Shown: piece after piece, positions 1 through 9,175 of the stretch
Layout: every line of letters starts with the position of its first letter
Position numbering within the stretch: position 1 is the first letter of the stretch
DNA from: ZC4RG30 sp049841155
Lineage (GTDB): Bacteria > Pseudomonadota > Gammaproteobacteria > Steroidobacterales > Steroidobacteraceae
Reading direction: 5' to 3'
Length of the DNA: 64,000 bases
Assembly (NCBI GenBank): GCA_049841155.1
Contig: JASGHI010000004.1
Span: forward strand, 496,001-560,000
Translations under genes and position numbers: made by a program
Notes under the pieces: model-generated
What the model saw: the letters and a program-made list of their open reading frames with translations, nothing else
Database searches by the model: none
Told to the model about the DNA's origin: nothing

Positions 1-701
<701 letters not shown>

Positions 702-769
702 GGACGGCATTGTACGGTTAGACTGCGCGGCGGACCCGCCCCCGCGCGGGATTGGACAGAATTTCCTGC

Positions 770-1132
770 ATGCAGCGCCCCAAGCCCACCGGCTTCACCC
801 GGATTTTCCGCGCCTACGGCGCCAGTTCACGCGGCCTTGCCGGCGCCTTCCGGGAGGAGGCGGCCTTCCGCCAGGAACTCGCCCTGTCGCTGGTGGTCAT
901 TCCCCTGGGGCTGTGGCTGGGCCGCGGCGGCGTCGAGAAGGCGCTGCTGGTCGCGCCGATGCTGCTGATCCTCGTCATAGAACTGGTCAACAGCGCCATC
1001 GAGGCCACGGTGGATCGCGTCGGATTCGAGCACCATGAACTGTCCGGGCTCGCCAAGGACCTGGGCTCGGCGGCGGTGCTGCTGGGTTTCGTACTGCTGG
1101 CCGCCGTGTGGCTGCTGGTCCTGTTTTTCTGA
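770..1132 (+). CDS. dgkA: DgkA, diacylglycerol kinase
   Basis: Small integral membrane kinase that phosphorylates diacylglycerol with ATP in the inner membrane, recycling the diacylglycerol left by lipid-headgroup transfer. The protein is 120 aa, the usual length (about 122). It shows a soluble amphipathic N-terminus, then the family signature ELVNSAIEATVDRV followed by HELSGLAKDLGSAAVL, and three hydrophobic segments ending in WLLVLFF. A TTG at 752 would add six residues, but the ATG at 770 gives the canonical length. The stop lies 7 bp before the tandem protease gene, suggesting co-transcription. Confidence 0.93.
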   Translation: MQRPKPTGFTRIFRAYGASSRGLAGAFREEAAFRQELALSLVVIPLGLWLGRGGVEKALLVAPMLLILVIELVNSAIEATVDRVGFEHHELSGLAKDLGSAAVLLGFVLLAAVWLLVLFF

Positions 1133-1139
1133 GGTAGCG

Positions 1140-4016
1140 ATGAAAAAGACGCCTGCGCTTGCTGCGCTGCTGGCCCTGTATGCCTTCACGCCGGCGGTTC
1201 CGGCCCAGGCGCCCGCAATGCCCCTGCCGCCGGCTCCCGGGGCAGGCGTGGTGGCGGAGGTGCCCGCCGCCATGCCGCAGCGCGAGGATGCGGTCTGGTC
1301 CGCGACGCTGGAGCGCATCGCGCAGAGCGTGGTGGCGATCGAGATCGACGCCACGCGCGCCTTCGATACCGAGTGGAACAGCTCGGCGCAGGCAACGGGC
1401 TTCGTCATCGATGCCGAGCGCGGCCTGGTGCTGACCAACCGCCATGTGGTCACGCCCGGACCGGTCACGGCCGAGGCCACCTTCCTGAACCGCGAGGAAG
1501 TGCAGCTGTATCCGGTGTACCGCGACCCGGTGCACGACTTCGGCCTATACCGTTACGACCCGGCGAAGCTGCGCTTCATCAAGCCGCGCTCGCTGCCATT
1601 GTCCCCGGAGGGTGCGCAGGTGGGCCGCGAGATCCGCGTGGTCGGCAACAACGCCGGCGAACAGCTGTCCATTCTCGCGGGCACCATCGCGCGCCTGGAC
1701 CGCGAGGCGCCGGCCTACGGGCCCGGGCGCTACAACGACTTCAACACCTTCTACCTGCAGGCTGCTTCGGGTACTTCCGGCGGCTCGTCGGGATCGCCGG
1801 TGGTCGATATCGAGGGGCGCGTGGTGGCGCTCAATGCCGGCGGTGCCACCGGCGCGGCGTCGAGCTTCTATCTGCCGCTGGACCGCGTGAAGCGCGCCGT
1901 CGACCTCATCCGCGCCGGCAAGCCCGTGACCCGCGGCACGCTGCAGACGGTGTTCAGCTACACACCCTACGACGAGCTGCGCCGCCTGGGCCTGGATGCC
2001 GACACCGAGGCGGCAATCCGCAAGTCCTTTCCTGCCAATACCGGCATGCTGGTGATTTCGCAGGTGCAGCCGGGATCGGCGGCAGCCTCGAGCCTGCAGG
2101 TGGGCGACATCCTGGTGCGCATCAATGGCCGCCAGATCACGACCTTCGAACCGCTGGAGGAGTTGCTGGACGATTCCATCGGCAAGGCGGTGACGCTGGA
2201 GCTGCAGCGCGGCGGTCAGCGCCACAGCGTGCAGCTGACGGTCGAGGATCTGGATGCCATCACGCCGGCCTCGTTCATCGAGTTCGGTGACGCCATCGTG
2301 CACACGCTTTCCTACCAGCAGGCGCGGCACTTCAACCTGCCGGTGCGCGGCGCCTATGTTGCCAACCCAGGTTACGCGCTCGCCACCGCCGGCGTGCCGC
2401 GCGGCGCGTTGATCCTCGCCGTCAATTCGAAACCGGTGGCGGGGCTCGGCGACTTTCGCGACGCGCTGGCCGCGCTCGGCGATGGTGACCGCGCCAGCAT
2501 CCGCTTCACCACCATCGATGACCCGCAAGGCAGCCAGCTGCGCTCGATGCGCATGGACCGCCGCTGGTTCCCGGCGCGCGAGTGCCGCCGCGACGATGCC
2601 ACCGGCCTGTGGCCCTGCGCCGATCTGGCTCCCGGCCCCGAACCCACGGCCGTGAGCGGCGGCACCACGGCGCTGCCCGCGGTCAGCGATCCGATGATGG
2701 CAAAGCTCGCGCCGTCACTGGTGTCCCTGACCTTCGACATGCCCTTTGCCATCTCGGGTGTCACGGACCGCAACTACCATGGCACCGGGCTGCTGGTGGA
2801 TGCCGAGCGTGGCCTCGTGGTCACCGATCGCAATACGGTGCCCGTGTCCCTGGGCGACGTGCGGCTGACCTTCGGCGGCGCGCTGGAGATCCCGGGCAAG
2901 GTGGTGTACGTGCATCCGCTGCACAACCTCGCGGTGATCTCCTACGATCCCAAGCTCATCGGCGGCACGCCCATGCGCGCCGCGAAACTCGATCCGCGGC
3001 CACTGAAGCCCGGTCAGGCCGTGACCGTGATCGGCATGGATCAGGACGGCGCGCTCAAATCGCGTGCCACTTCGGTGGCCGCCATCGAGCCGGTCAAGCT
3101 GCCGCTGACGCGCACCATGCGTTTCCGCGATGCGAATCTCGAGGGCGTGCAATTGCTGAACCCGCCAACGGAGTTCGACGGCGTGCTGGTGGGTGCCGAC
3201 GGCGCCGTGCATGCGCTGTGGTCCAGCTTCTCCATCGAGACCGGCCGCGAGCAGACGCAGACCACGGTGGGGGTGTCCATCGATCTCGTGGTCGAGATGC
3301 TCGACCACCTGCGCAGCGGGCGGCCGCTGCACACGCTGGATGCGGAACTTGACATGCAGTCGCTGGCTGCGGCGCGGCGTCTGGGCCTGTCGGATGCCTG
3401 GTTGCGCAAGCTGGAGCAGAAGGATCCTGCGGGACGCCAGGTGCTGTCGGTGGCGCGGCTCACCGGCGGCGCGGCGTCGGCGCGGCTGCTGCAGCAGGGT
3501 GACCTGTTGCTGGCGGTGAACGGCCAGGTGGTAACGGATTTCCGCGATGTGGAGCGCCGCGTGGCAGACCTGCCGCAGGTGGATGTCACGGTGTGGCGCG
3601 GGGAGGGCGAGACCACCCTGTCGGTGCCGACCACCGCGCTCACGGGCGATGACGTGGATCGCGTGGTGCAGTGGGCCGGCGCCACATTGCAGGCTCCGCA
3701 CCGTGCGCTGAGCGTGCAGCGCGGCATCGTGCCCGAAGGCGTGTACGTGGCCTTCTTCTCCTATGGCTCCCCCGCCACGCGTTTCCGCCTGCTGCCCGGC
3801 CGCCGCATCGTCGAGGTGGACGGCCAGCCCACGCCCGACCTGGATGCCTTCCTGCGCGTGGTCGCGGGGCGTCCCGACCGCTCCTCGCTGCGGTTGCGCA
3901 CCCTGAGCTGGAACAACCAGCCGGAGGTCATCACCCTCAAACTCGACGGGCATTACTGGCCAACGTCGGAGATCGTGCGGCACGCGGACGGCTGGGACCG
4001 GCACAGCATCGAGTAA
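1140..4016 (+). CDS. Secreted tandem HtrA-type serine protease with a degenerate second protease domain and four PDZ-like domains
   Basis: Protein of 958 aa starting at the ATG at 1140 (MKKTPALAALLALYAF), a clear signal peptide cut near PAQA, so periplasmic or secreted. Order: active trypsin-like domain with His102 (TNRHVV), Asp133 (HDFGLYRYD) and Ser217 (GGSSGSPVV); PDZ-like units near residues 300-385 and 395-480; a second protease fold (about 520-770) in which the triad is replaced by Asn565 (TDRNTV), Asn596 (HNLAVISYD) and Phe at the serine position; then two more PDZ-like units (ARLLQQGDLLLAVNG; FRLLPGRRIVEVDG). This is the architecture known for fungal Nma111 and plant Deg7, and the SSGSPV and HDFG motifs match that branch rather than DegP. 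The role of the dead domain (scaffold or allosteric) is inference. Confidence 0.85.
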   Translation: MKKTPALAALLALYAFTPAVPAQAPAMPLPPAPGAGVVAEVPAAMPQREDAVWSATLERIAQSVVAIEIDATRAFDTEWNSSAQATGFVIDAERGLVLTNRHVVTPGPVTAEATFLNREEVQLYPVYRDPVHDFGLYRYDPAKLRFIKPRSLPLSPEGAQVGREIRVVGNNAGEQLSILAGTIARLDREAPAYGPGRYNDFNTFYLQAASGTSGGSSGSPVVDIEGRVVALNAGGATGAASSFYLPLDRVKRAVDLIRAGKPVTRGTLQTVFSYTPYDELRRLGLDADTEAAIRKSFPANTGMLVISQVQPGSAAASSLQVGDILVRINGRQITTFEPLEELLDDSIGKAVTLELQRGGQRHSVQLTVEDLDAITPASFIEFGDAIVHTLSYQQARHFNLPVRGAYVANPGYALATAGVPRGALILAVNSKPVAGLGDFRDALAALGDGDRASIRFTTIDDPQGSQLRSMRMDRRWFPARECRRDDATGLWPCADLAPGPEPTAVSGGTTALPAVSDPMMAKLAPSLVSLTFDMPFAISGVTDRNYHGTGLLVDAERGLVVTDRNTVPVSLGDVRLTFGGALEIPGKVVYVHPLHNLAVISYDPKLIGGTPMRAAKLDPRPLKPGQAVTVIGMDQDGALKSRATSVAAIEPVKLPLTRTMRFRDANLEGVQLLNPPTEFDGVLVGADGAVHALWSSFSIETGREQTQTTVGVSIDLVVEMLDHLRSGRPLHTLDAELDMQSLAAARRLGLSDAWLRKLEQKDPAGRQVLSVARLTGGAASARLLQQGDLLLAVNGQVVTDFRDVERRVADLPQVDVTVWRGEGETTLSVPTTALTGDDVDRVVQWAGATLQAPHRALSVQRGIVPEGVYVAFFSYGSPATRFRLLPGRRIVEVDGQPTPDLDAFLRVVAGRPDRSSLRLRTLSWNNQPEVITLKLDGHYWPTSEIVRHADGWDRHSIE

Positions 4017-4065
4017 GGCGACATGGCTCGCGGGCCGGGCCGGCCTGCGCTGGTAGACTAGCGGG

Positions 4066-5094
4066 ATGGTAAAAGTCGTCCGGGCCACCCAGGCCGAGAT
4101 CGAAGCGGCTGTCGATGCGCTGCGCGACGGCGAGCTGGTCGCCTTCCCCACTGAAACCGTCTACGGGCTGGGGGCCAATGCCGGCAATCCGGCGGCGGTG
4201 CGCAAGGTGTTCGAGCTCAAGGGCCGGCCGCCCTCGCATCCGGTCATCGTCCACATCGACGAGCCGCGCTACCTCAAGCGCTGGGTGCGCGAGATCACGC
4301 CCGCTGCGGCGCAGCTGGCCGAAGCCTTCTGGCCCGGTCCGCTGACGCTGGTGCTGCCGCGCGCGGACACCGTCCATGACGTGGTCACGGGCGGGCAGGA
4401 CAGCGTGGCCGTGCGCATTCCCTCCCATCCCATGGCCCGGCAGCTGCTCGATGCCTTTGGCGGCGGCATCGCGGCGCCTTCAGCCAACCGCTACGGACGC
4501 CTCAGCGCGACGCGCGCCGAGCATGTGCAGGATGAGTTCGGCGCTGCGGTGAAGGTGGTGCTGGACGGGGGTGAATGCCAGATGGGTCTGGAGTCCACCA
4601 TCGTCAGCTGCCTCGACGGCACGGTGCGCCTGCTGCGTCCGGGCGCGGTGACCCTGAGCCAGCTGCGCCAGATCGTCGGCGAGGTGCAGATCGGCGCCGA
4701 CCGTGGCACGCCGCGCGTGCCGGGCAGCACGGCGGCGCATTACGCGCCCGTCACGCCACTGATGATCGTGCCGGGCGGTGACCTGGACCGGCTGGCCGAG
4801 AGCCTGTCCGAGGGCGGCCAGCGCATCGCGGTGCTGGCGCAGCGCCTGCCGCTCAAGACCTATCAATATGTCACCTGGATCAATGCCGGCAAGCGCGCCG
4901 AGGCCTTCGGCCACGACCTGTATTCGAACCTGCGCACGCTGGACAAGGCCGGCTGCGCGCACATCCTGGTGCAGGAGGTGCCCGGGGACGAGCGCTGGGA
5001 CGCGATCCGCGACCGCCTGGCGCGCGCGGCCGCCGGTGGCGCGGCCAGCGGTCCGGACGAGGACAGCGATGTGGCCATAGGAGTGCTGCCGTGA
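4066..5094 (+). CDS. sua5: Sua5/YrdC-type threonylcarbamoyl-AMP synthase
   Basis: Makes threonylcarbamoyl-AMP from threonine, bicarbonate and ATP, the first step of t6A37 modification of ANN-decoding tRNAs in the cytosol. The protein (342 aa) has the YrdC domain at about residues 5-195, with FPTETVYGLGANA and the KGRPPSHP nucleotide-binding motif, a linker RVPGSTAAHYAP typical of Sua5, and a C-terminal Sua5 domain to about residue 325. It is therefore the long Sua5 type rather than the short TsaC of E. coli. Its TGA stop overlaps the GTG start of the next gene (GTGA), so the two are probably translationally coupled. Confidence 0.92.
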   Translation: MVKVVRATQAEIEAAVDALRDGELVAFPTETVYGLGANAGNPAAVRKVFELKGRPPSHPVIVHIDEPRYLKRWVREITPAAAQLAEAFWPGPLTLVLPRADTVHDVVTGGQDSVAVRIPSHPMARQLLDAFGGGIAAPSANRYGRLSATRAEHVQDEFGAAVKVVLDGGECQMGLESTIVSCLDGTVRLLRPGAVTLSQLRQIVGEVQIGADRGTPRVPGSTAAHYAPVTPLMIVPGGDLDRLAESLSEGGQRIAVLAQRLPLKTYQYVTWINAGKRAEAFGHDLYSNLRTLDKAGCAHILVQEVPGDERWDAIRDRLARAAAGGAASGPDEDSDVAIGVLP

Positions 5095-6257
5095 AGGCCG
5101 GTTACATCGATCCTTTCGAGCCGGCGCAGATCCGGCGCCTGGTGGAGCGTTTCGGCTCGCCGCTGCTGATCATCGACTGCCAGCGCGTGCGCGCGCAGTA
5201 CCGGCGCCTGCAGCGCGCGCTGCCCGGCGTGGATCTGCACTACGCGCTGAAGCCACTGCCGCATGCTGCCGTGGTGCGCACCATCGCCGCCATGGGCGGC
5301 TGGCTGGATCTTGCCACCACCGGCGAGGTGCAGCTGGCATCGCGCCTGGGCATCGATCCGGCGCGCTGCATCCATTCCCACCCCATCAAGCGCGGCAAGG
5401 ACATCCGCAACGCGCTGGCCGCGGGCGTGACGCTGATGGTCGCGGACAATCCGGACGAGGTGCGCAAGTTCCGCGCCTTCCGCGGTGAAGCCGAGCTGCT
5501 GCTGCGCGTGTCCTTCCGTTCGCCGGGCGCCGTCAGTGATCTGTCGCGCAAGTTCGGCTGCGATCCCGAGCATGCGCTGGAACTGGCGCGGCTCGCCGCG
5601 CGGCTGGGCATCCGTGTGCGCGGCTTTTCCTTCCATGTGGGCTCACAGGCCCCCAACGCGCTCAAGCACGTGGAGGCGGTGGAGGCCTGTGCGCGGCTGC
5701 TGGCCGCCGCGCGGCGCGAGAAGCTTGGCCGGTACGACATCCTCGACATCGGCGGCGGCTTTCCCATCGACTACGCCAAGCGCGTGCCGGACATCGGGCG
5801 TTTCTGCGCGCCGATCCGTGCGGCGCTCACGGCGTTGCCCAAGTCCGTGCGCGTGATCGCCGAGCCGGGCCGCTACATTGCCGGTCCCGCGGCCATCTGC
5901 GTGGCCACGGTCATGGGCCGCGCCGAGCGCGCCGGGCTGTGGTGGTACTACCTCGACGATGGCGTTTACGGCAGCTACAGCGGCCAGCTCTACGACCATG
6001 CGAACTATCCCATCGAGAGCCTCAGGCAGGGCGGCGAGCTGCGGGCCTCGGTGCTCGCGGGGCCGACCTGCGACAGCATCGACGTGATCGCCGAGAACAT
6101 CCTGCTGCCCAGGCTCAAGGCCGGCGACCTGATCGTCGGGCGCAACATGGGTGCCTACACCTGGGCGACGGCCAGCGAGTTCAATTTCTTCCCCAAGCCG
6201 ACGGTGGTGTCGGTCAATGAAGTGCCTGGCGATGCCGGCAAGGTCGAGGGCGACTGA
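5091..6257 (+). CDS. Ornithine decarboxylase-like PLP enzyme (fold type III)
   Basis: Alanine-racemase-fold (group IV) amino acid decarboxylase of 388 aa, most like eukaryotic-type ornithine decarboxylase. Lys54 in YALKPLP is the expected Schiff-base lysine. Other family marks are HVGSQ, the glycine loop DIGGGFP, the phosphate-binding EPGRY, Cys327 in GPTCDSID (the catalytic cysteine contributed across the dimer) and the C-terminal NMGAYTWATASEFN. It should make putrescine from ornithine, or cadaverine from lysine if bifunctional; sequence by eye cannot separate these. Start is GTG at 5091, inside the sua5 stop; the next gene begins directly after the stop. Confidence 0.85.
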   Translation: MKAGYIDPFEPAQIRRLVERFGSPLLIIDCQRVRAQYRRLQRALPGVDLHYALKPLPHAAVVRTIAAMGGWLDLATTGEVQLASRLGIDPARCIHSHPIKRGKDIRNALAAGVTLMVADNPDEVRKFRAFRGEAELLLRVSFRSPGAVSDLSRKFGCDPEHALELARLAARLGIRVRGFSFHVGSQAPNALKHVEAVEACARLLAAARREKLGRYDILDIGGGFPIDYAKRVPDIGRFCAPIRAALTALPKSVRVIAEPGRYIAGPAAICVATVMGRAERAGLWWYYLDDGVYGSYSGQLYDHANYPIESLRQGGELRASVLAGPTCDSIDVIAENILLPRLKAGDLIVGRNMGAYTWATASEFNFFPKPTVVSVNEVPGDAGKVEGD

Positions 6258-6668
6258 ATGCAGACCAAGTGGCTGGCCGTGCTGCTGGTGGTCGTGGCGA
6301 TCCTGTCGCTGCTGCGCATCGTTTCGCAGTGGCGGCGCTTCGCGCGCAAGCAGACTGCCGACTGGGACGAGCAGTTCATCATCCAGCTGCGCAAGGCCGG
6401 CGTGAACTCCTTCTCCGACCAGATCGTGGACTTCTTCTTCACGCTGCCGGATGCGAAGGCCTGCGAGGAGCTGCGCTTCCTGCTGGCGAAGGAAGGTTTC
6501 GCCATGGTGGGCCAGAGCGAAGTGCAGGGTGGCGGCTACAGCCTCAACCTGCAGAAGACCATGCGCCTGCTGATCCCCGAGATGCAGGCGCTGACGGCCC
6601 GGCTGCGCGCACTGGCCACGGAGCGCGGCGGCACCTACGACAGCTGGGCCGTCGCGCGGCCATCGTAG
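6258..6668 (+). CDS. RraB-family protein (regulator of RNase E activity) with an N-terminal membrane anchor
   Basis: Protein of 136 aa. Residues 3-20 (WLAVLLVVVAILSLLRIV) form one membrane helix followed by a basic stretch (QWRRFARK), so the rest should face the cytosol. The remainder looks like the RraB fold: an acidic-helical first half and a second half ending in the family-like TYDSWAV (compare YDGWG in E. coli RraB). Known RraB binds and inhibits RNase E; E. coli RraB has no membrane helix. ATG follows the decarboxylase TGA with no gap. Its 3' end overlaps the convergent MarR gene by 34 bp. Family assignment is moderate; the anchor is seen directly. Confidence 0.7.
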   Translation: MQTKWLAVLLVVVAILSLLRIVSQWRRFARKQTADWDEQFIIQLRKAGVNSFSDQIVDFFFTLPDAKACEELRFLLAKEGFAMVGQSEVQGGGYSLNLQKTMRLLIPEMQALTARLRALATERGGTYDSWAVARPS

Positions 6669-7150
6669 GCGGGTTCGGCGCGCAAAGCCGCTGAAGCCGC
6701 AAGCAGGCTCTGCAATCCCTCCCGCAGAGCCTTGCGATCCCGCTGCGCAAGTCCGGCGGCGAGTTCGTGCTGCACCTGTTCCACCAGGGGTGCGAGGCGG
6801 CGGTGCTCGGCCCGGCCTGACGCGGTGAGCGTGACGGTGTTCCTGCGTCCGTCATGCGGATCCCGGTGCCGCCGGATGAGGCCACGCCGTTCCATGCGCG
6901 CGACCAGGTCGGCGACCGTGGAGCGGTCCAGATCGATGTCGTCGCAGATCTCGCGCTGGCTGGCTTCGCCGCGCCGCCCGAGCGCCGCCAGGATCGAATA
7001 CTGCACGCTCGATATCTCGGTGGAGACGATCCGTGCCCACAATGCCACATGCAATTGCTGGGCGCGGCGGATCAGGAAGCCGAGGTGAGGCTCCGCGGCG
7101 GTGCCGGGTGGGGCCGGGCAAGCCGGCGACATGCGTCCCCGTCCTGTCAT
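6635..7150 (-). CDS. MarR-family transcriptional regulator (MobR-like)
   Basis: MarR-type winged-helix regulator of 171 aa. The recognition region reads REICDDIDLDRSTVADLVARME and the wing RRHRDPHDGRRNTVTLT, both typical of the family. The start at 7150 overlaps the stop of the upstream monooxygenase gene as ATGA, so both are one transcription unit; an internal ATG at 7132 is an alternative. MarR proteins beside aromatic hydroxylases usually repress them until the aromatic substrate binds; in Comamonas the 3-hydroxybenzoate hydroxylase MobA is controlled by the MarR protein MobR. That the same holds here is inference from context. Convergent overlap with the RraB-like gene is 34 bp. Confidence 0.88.
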   Translation of the reverse strand: MTGRGRMSPACPAPPGTAAEPHLGFLIRRAQQLHVALWARIVSTEISSVQYSILAALGRRGEASQREICDDIDLDRSTVADLVARMERRGLIRRHRDPHDGRRNTVTLTASGRAEHRRLAPLVEQVQHELAAGLAQRDRKALREGLQSLLAASAALRAEPAYDGRATAQLS

Positions 7151-9057
7151 GCGTCCGCGCGTTCCCCTGGCCGGAGGAGGATGGCGTCGAAGAATCGCGT
7201 GAGCTCCTCGTGGCCGTTCAGCGGCAGCACGTGGGCGACATACTGATCGGGCCGGACGATGACGATGGCGCCTTCGCGACCGATCCCGCGCAGGCTGAAG
7301 ATGTCGTGGTCGGGGTCCACGGCCCAGGTTTTCTCCCAGTCCTGGAGTCCGAGCGGCCCGCAGCGCGGGAGCAGGATGTCGGGAACCGTGCGCAGGTCGA
7401 CGTCGTGGTGGCCGCGACGGAAGATTCCGTGCACGTCGATGATGCTGTCGATGTCCGCGCCCGGAGGGGTAAACCGCAGGAGCGGCGAGTCCGTGGCGCT
7501 GCCGAGCCACGCCGCCAGCTGCATGAGCCCGCTGCCCTCGAGATCGTCGAAGGCATACAGCCGCCAGCGGCCGTCGGCACGGTGCGAGTGGCCCAGCTGC
7601 ATCCGCCTCGCATCGGCGACCCGGACGGCAGGAGCGCAGTGGAACCGTGTGCCGATTTCGAATCCGCGCGCCAGCCACTGGTGGGTGTCGGGCCCGGTCA
7701 AGGCCGATGGACGGTACCTGGTGGCCAGGCCCGCCGTGTACCGGCCCTGACGGGCGAATTCGGTCCGCAGCTGCTCGGCGGTCACACCGCCGCGTTCGGG
7801 ATGCGTCGGGTCGAAGGTGGGTTGCACGATGAATGCCGACCAGTAGCGGTCGAAATCGATCAGGTCCTTGGCGACGGCATGCCGTTCGGCGGAGTAGGAG
7901 TGCAGCAGGGATGCGCGCGACTTTCCTTCCAGCACCGCGGCGAGTTTCCATCCGAGGTTGAAGGCGTCCTGCATCGATACGTTCATGCCCTGTCCGGCCT
8001 TGGCCGAGTGCGTGTGGCAGGCATCGCCCGCGATGAAGACACGGGGAGCACGCTGGCCCGCGCCGCTTCCGGCGACATCGTCGAAGGCATCGGCAAGCCG
8101 CTGCCCGACTTCATACACCGAGGACCAGGCGACCGACTTCACCTCGATCGAGTAGGGATGCAGGATGCCGTTCGCGACCTGCGTCAGCTGCTCGACGGTG
8201 GTGTTGCGTATCCGGGTGTCGCCGGAGGGGACCTCGCCGAGGTCCACGTAGCAGCGCACCATGTTCCCGCCCTCGCGCGGAATCATCAGCAGGCTGCCCT
8301 TGCCCGCTGACTGGATCACGTTCTTGGTCCGCCAGTCGGGAAAGTCGGTGGTGGCGAGCACATCCATCACTCCCCAGGCATGGTTGGCCGCGTCGCCGCG
8401 CAATTGCCGGCCGATGGCGCGGCGCACGGCGCTGCGCGCGCCGTCGCAGCCGACGACGTACCTGGCCCGGACGGTGAACTCCTGGTCGGTGTCCTCTCCC
8501 TGCGTACGCCGCAGCGTCACCGTGACGGGGTAGTCTCCCTCCGTGATCGAAAGCGTCACGAATTCGACGCCGTAGTCGGGGACGAGGCGGGTGGCTGACT
8601 TCGCCATGTAGTCCAGAAGGTATTGCTGCATCCGCGCCTGGTTGACGATCACGTGCGGGAATTCGCTGAGGCCCTCGGGCGTATCCATCACCCATCCGGT
8701 CCGCGTGATGCGCGAACGATCCGCTTCCGAAGGCCCCCAGAAGCGCACCTCGTTCACCCAATAGGCCTCGCGCAACAATGCGTCGGCGAGTCCGAAGGAG
8801 TGGAACATCTCCACGGTGCGGCAGGCGACCCCGTCGGCCTGCCCGACCATGAGGGGCCCGGCGCGCCGCTCCACGAGCCGCGTCCGGATTCCCGGGAAGG
8901 CGGCCAGCTGTGCACCCAGAACGGTTCCCGCCGGCCCGGTTCCGACGATGAGCACATCGACTTCATCAGGGATGGCCCCAGAGCGGGCCAGCGCCTGCGG
9001 TGATGCCGGCTGGAGGTCGGGATCGCCGGGCCGGTAGCCGTCTCGATAGAACTGCAT
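7147..9057 (-). CDS. mobA: FAD-dependent aromatic monooxygenase, 3-hydroxybenzoate 4-monooxygenase (MobA)-like
   Basis: Class A flavoprotein hydroxylase of 636 aa, close to the roughly 640 aa of MobA and phenol 2-monooxygenases. The FAD fold begins VLIVGTGPAG (residues 35-44), followed by the DG motif CDGARSAVRR, the GD motif FIAGDACHTHSAKAGQGMN that binds FAD ribose, and a C-terminal thioredoxin-like domain of the phenol hydroxylase type. It should hydroxylate a phenolic ring with NADPH and O2 in the cytosol, for instance 3-hydroxybenzoate to protocatechuate. Length and the adjacent MarR gene favour MobA over phenol hydroxylase, but substrate is not proven. No ring-cleavage genes are nearby. 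Confidence 0.8.
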   Translation of the reverse strand: MQFYRDGYRPGDPDLQPASPQALARSGAIPDEVDVLIVGTGPAGTVLGAQLAAFPGIRTRLVERRAGPLMVGQADGVACRTVEMFHSFGLADALLREAYWVNEVRFWGPSEADRSRITRTGWVMDTPEGLSEFPHVIVNQARMQQYLLDYMAKSATRLVPDYGVEFVTLSITEGDYPVTVTLRRTQGEDTDQEFTVRARYVVGCDGARSAVRRAIGRQLRGDAANHAWGVMDVLATTDFPDWRTKNVIQSAGKGSLLMIPREGGNMVRCYVDLGEVPSGDTRIRNTTVEQLTQVANGILHPYSIEVKSVAWSSVYEVGQRLADAFDDVAGSGAGQRAPRVFIAGDACHTHSAKAGQGMNVSMQDAFNLGWKLAAVLEGKSRASLLHSYSAERHAVAKDLIDFDRYWSAFIVQPTFDPTHPERGGVTAEQLRTEFARQGRYTAGLATRYRPSALTGPDTHQWLARGFEIGTRFHCAPAVRVADARRMQLGHSHRADGRWRLYAFDDLEGSGLMQLAAWLGSATDSPLLRFTPPGADIDSIIDVHGIFRRGHHDVDLRTVPDILLPRCGPLGLQDWEKTWAVDPDHDIFSLRGIGREGAIVIVRPDQYVAHVLPLNGHEELTRFFDAILLRPGERADA

Positions 9058-9094
9058 CGCTTGCTCCCCGAGTCGCCAGACATGCCGCTGCCCG

Positions 9095-9107
9095 GAGCAT
9101 AATACTC
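9095..9107 (-). promoter_or_regulatory. Candidate operator for the MarR regulator
   Basis: An imperfect 13-bp palindrome, GAGTATTATGCTC on the minus strand, whose arms (GAG.AT / AT.CTC) match around a central base. It covers the -10 element of the monooxygenase promoter, the usual place for a MarR repressor to act. Role is inferred from position and symmetry only. Confidence 0.4.
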
Positions 9108-9128
9108 AGTACCCCAACGAATTGGCAA
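9099..9128 (-). promoter_or_regulatory. Sigma-70 promoter of the monooxygenase-MarR operon
   Basis: On the minus strand TTGCCA (9128-9123) is followed after 18 bp by TATTAT (9104-9099). This is a good vegetative-type promoter about 40 bp upstream of the start at 9057, and the only A+T-rich stretch between the gpmA stop and the monooxygenase gene. Confidence 0.6.
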
Positions 9129-9175
9129 CAGGGCTGCCGCGCAGGCAAGCCCTCGCGGAATTCATGAACCGGGGT

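Noticed and set aside
1035..1139. N-terminal extension of the tandem protease
   Set aside because: It overlaps dgkA in another frame; a clean signal peptide begins at 1140.
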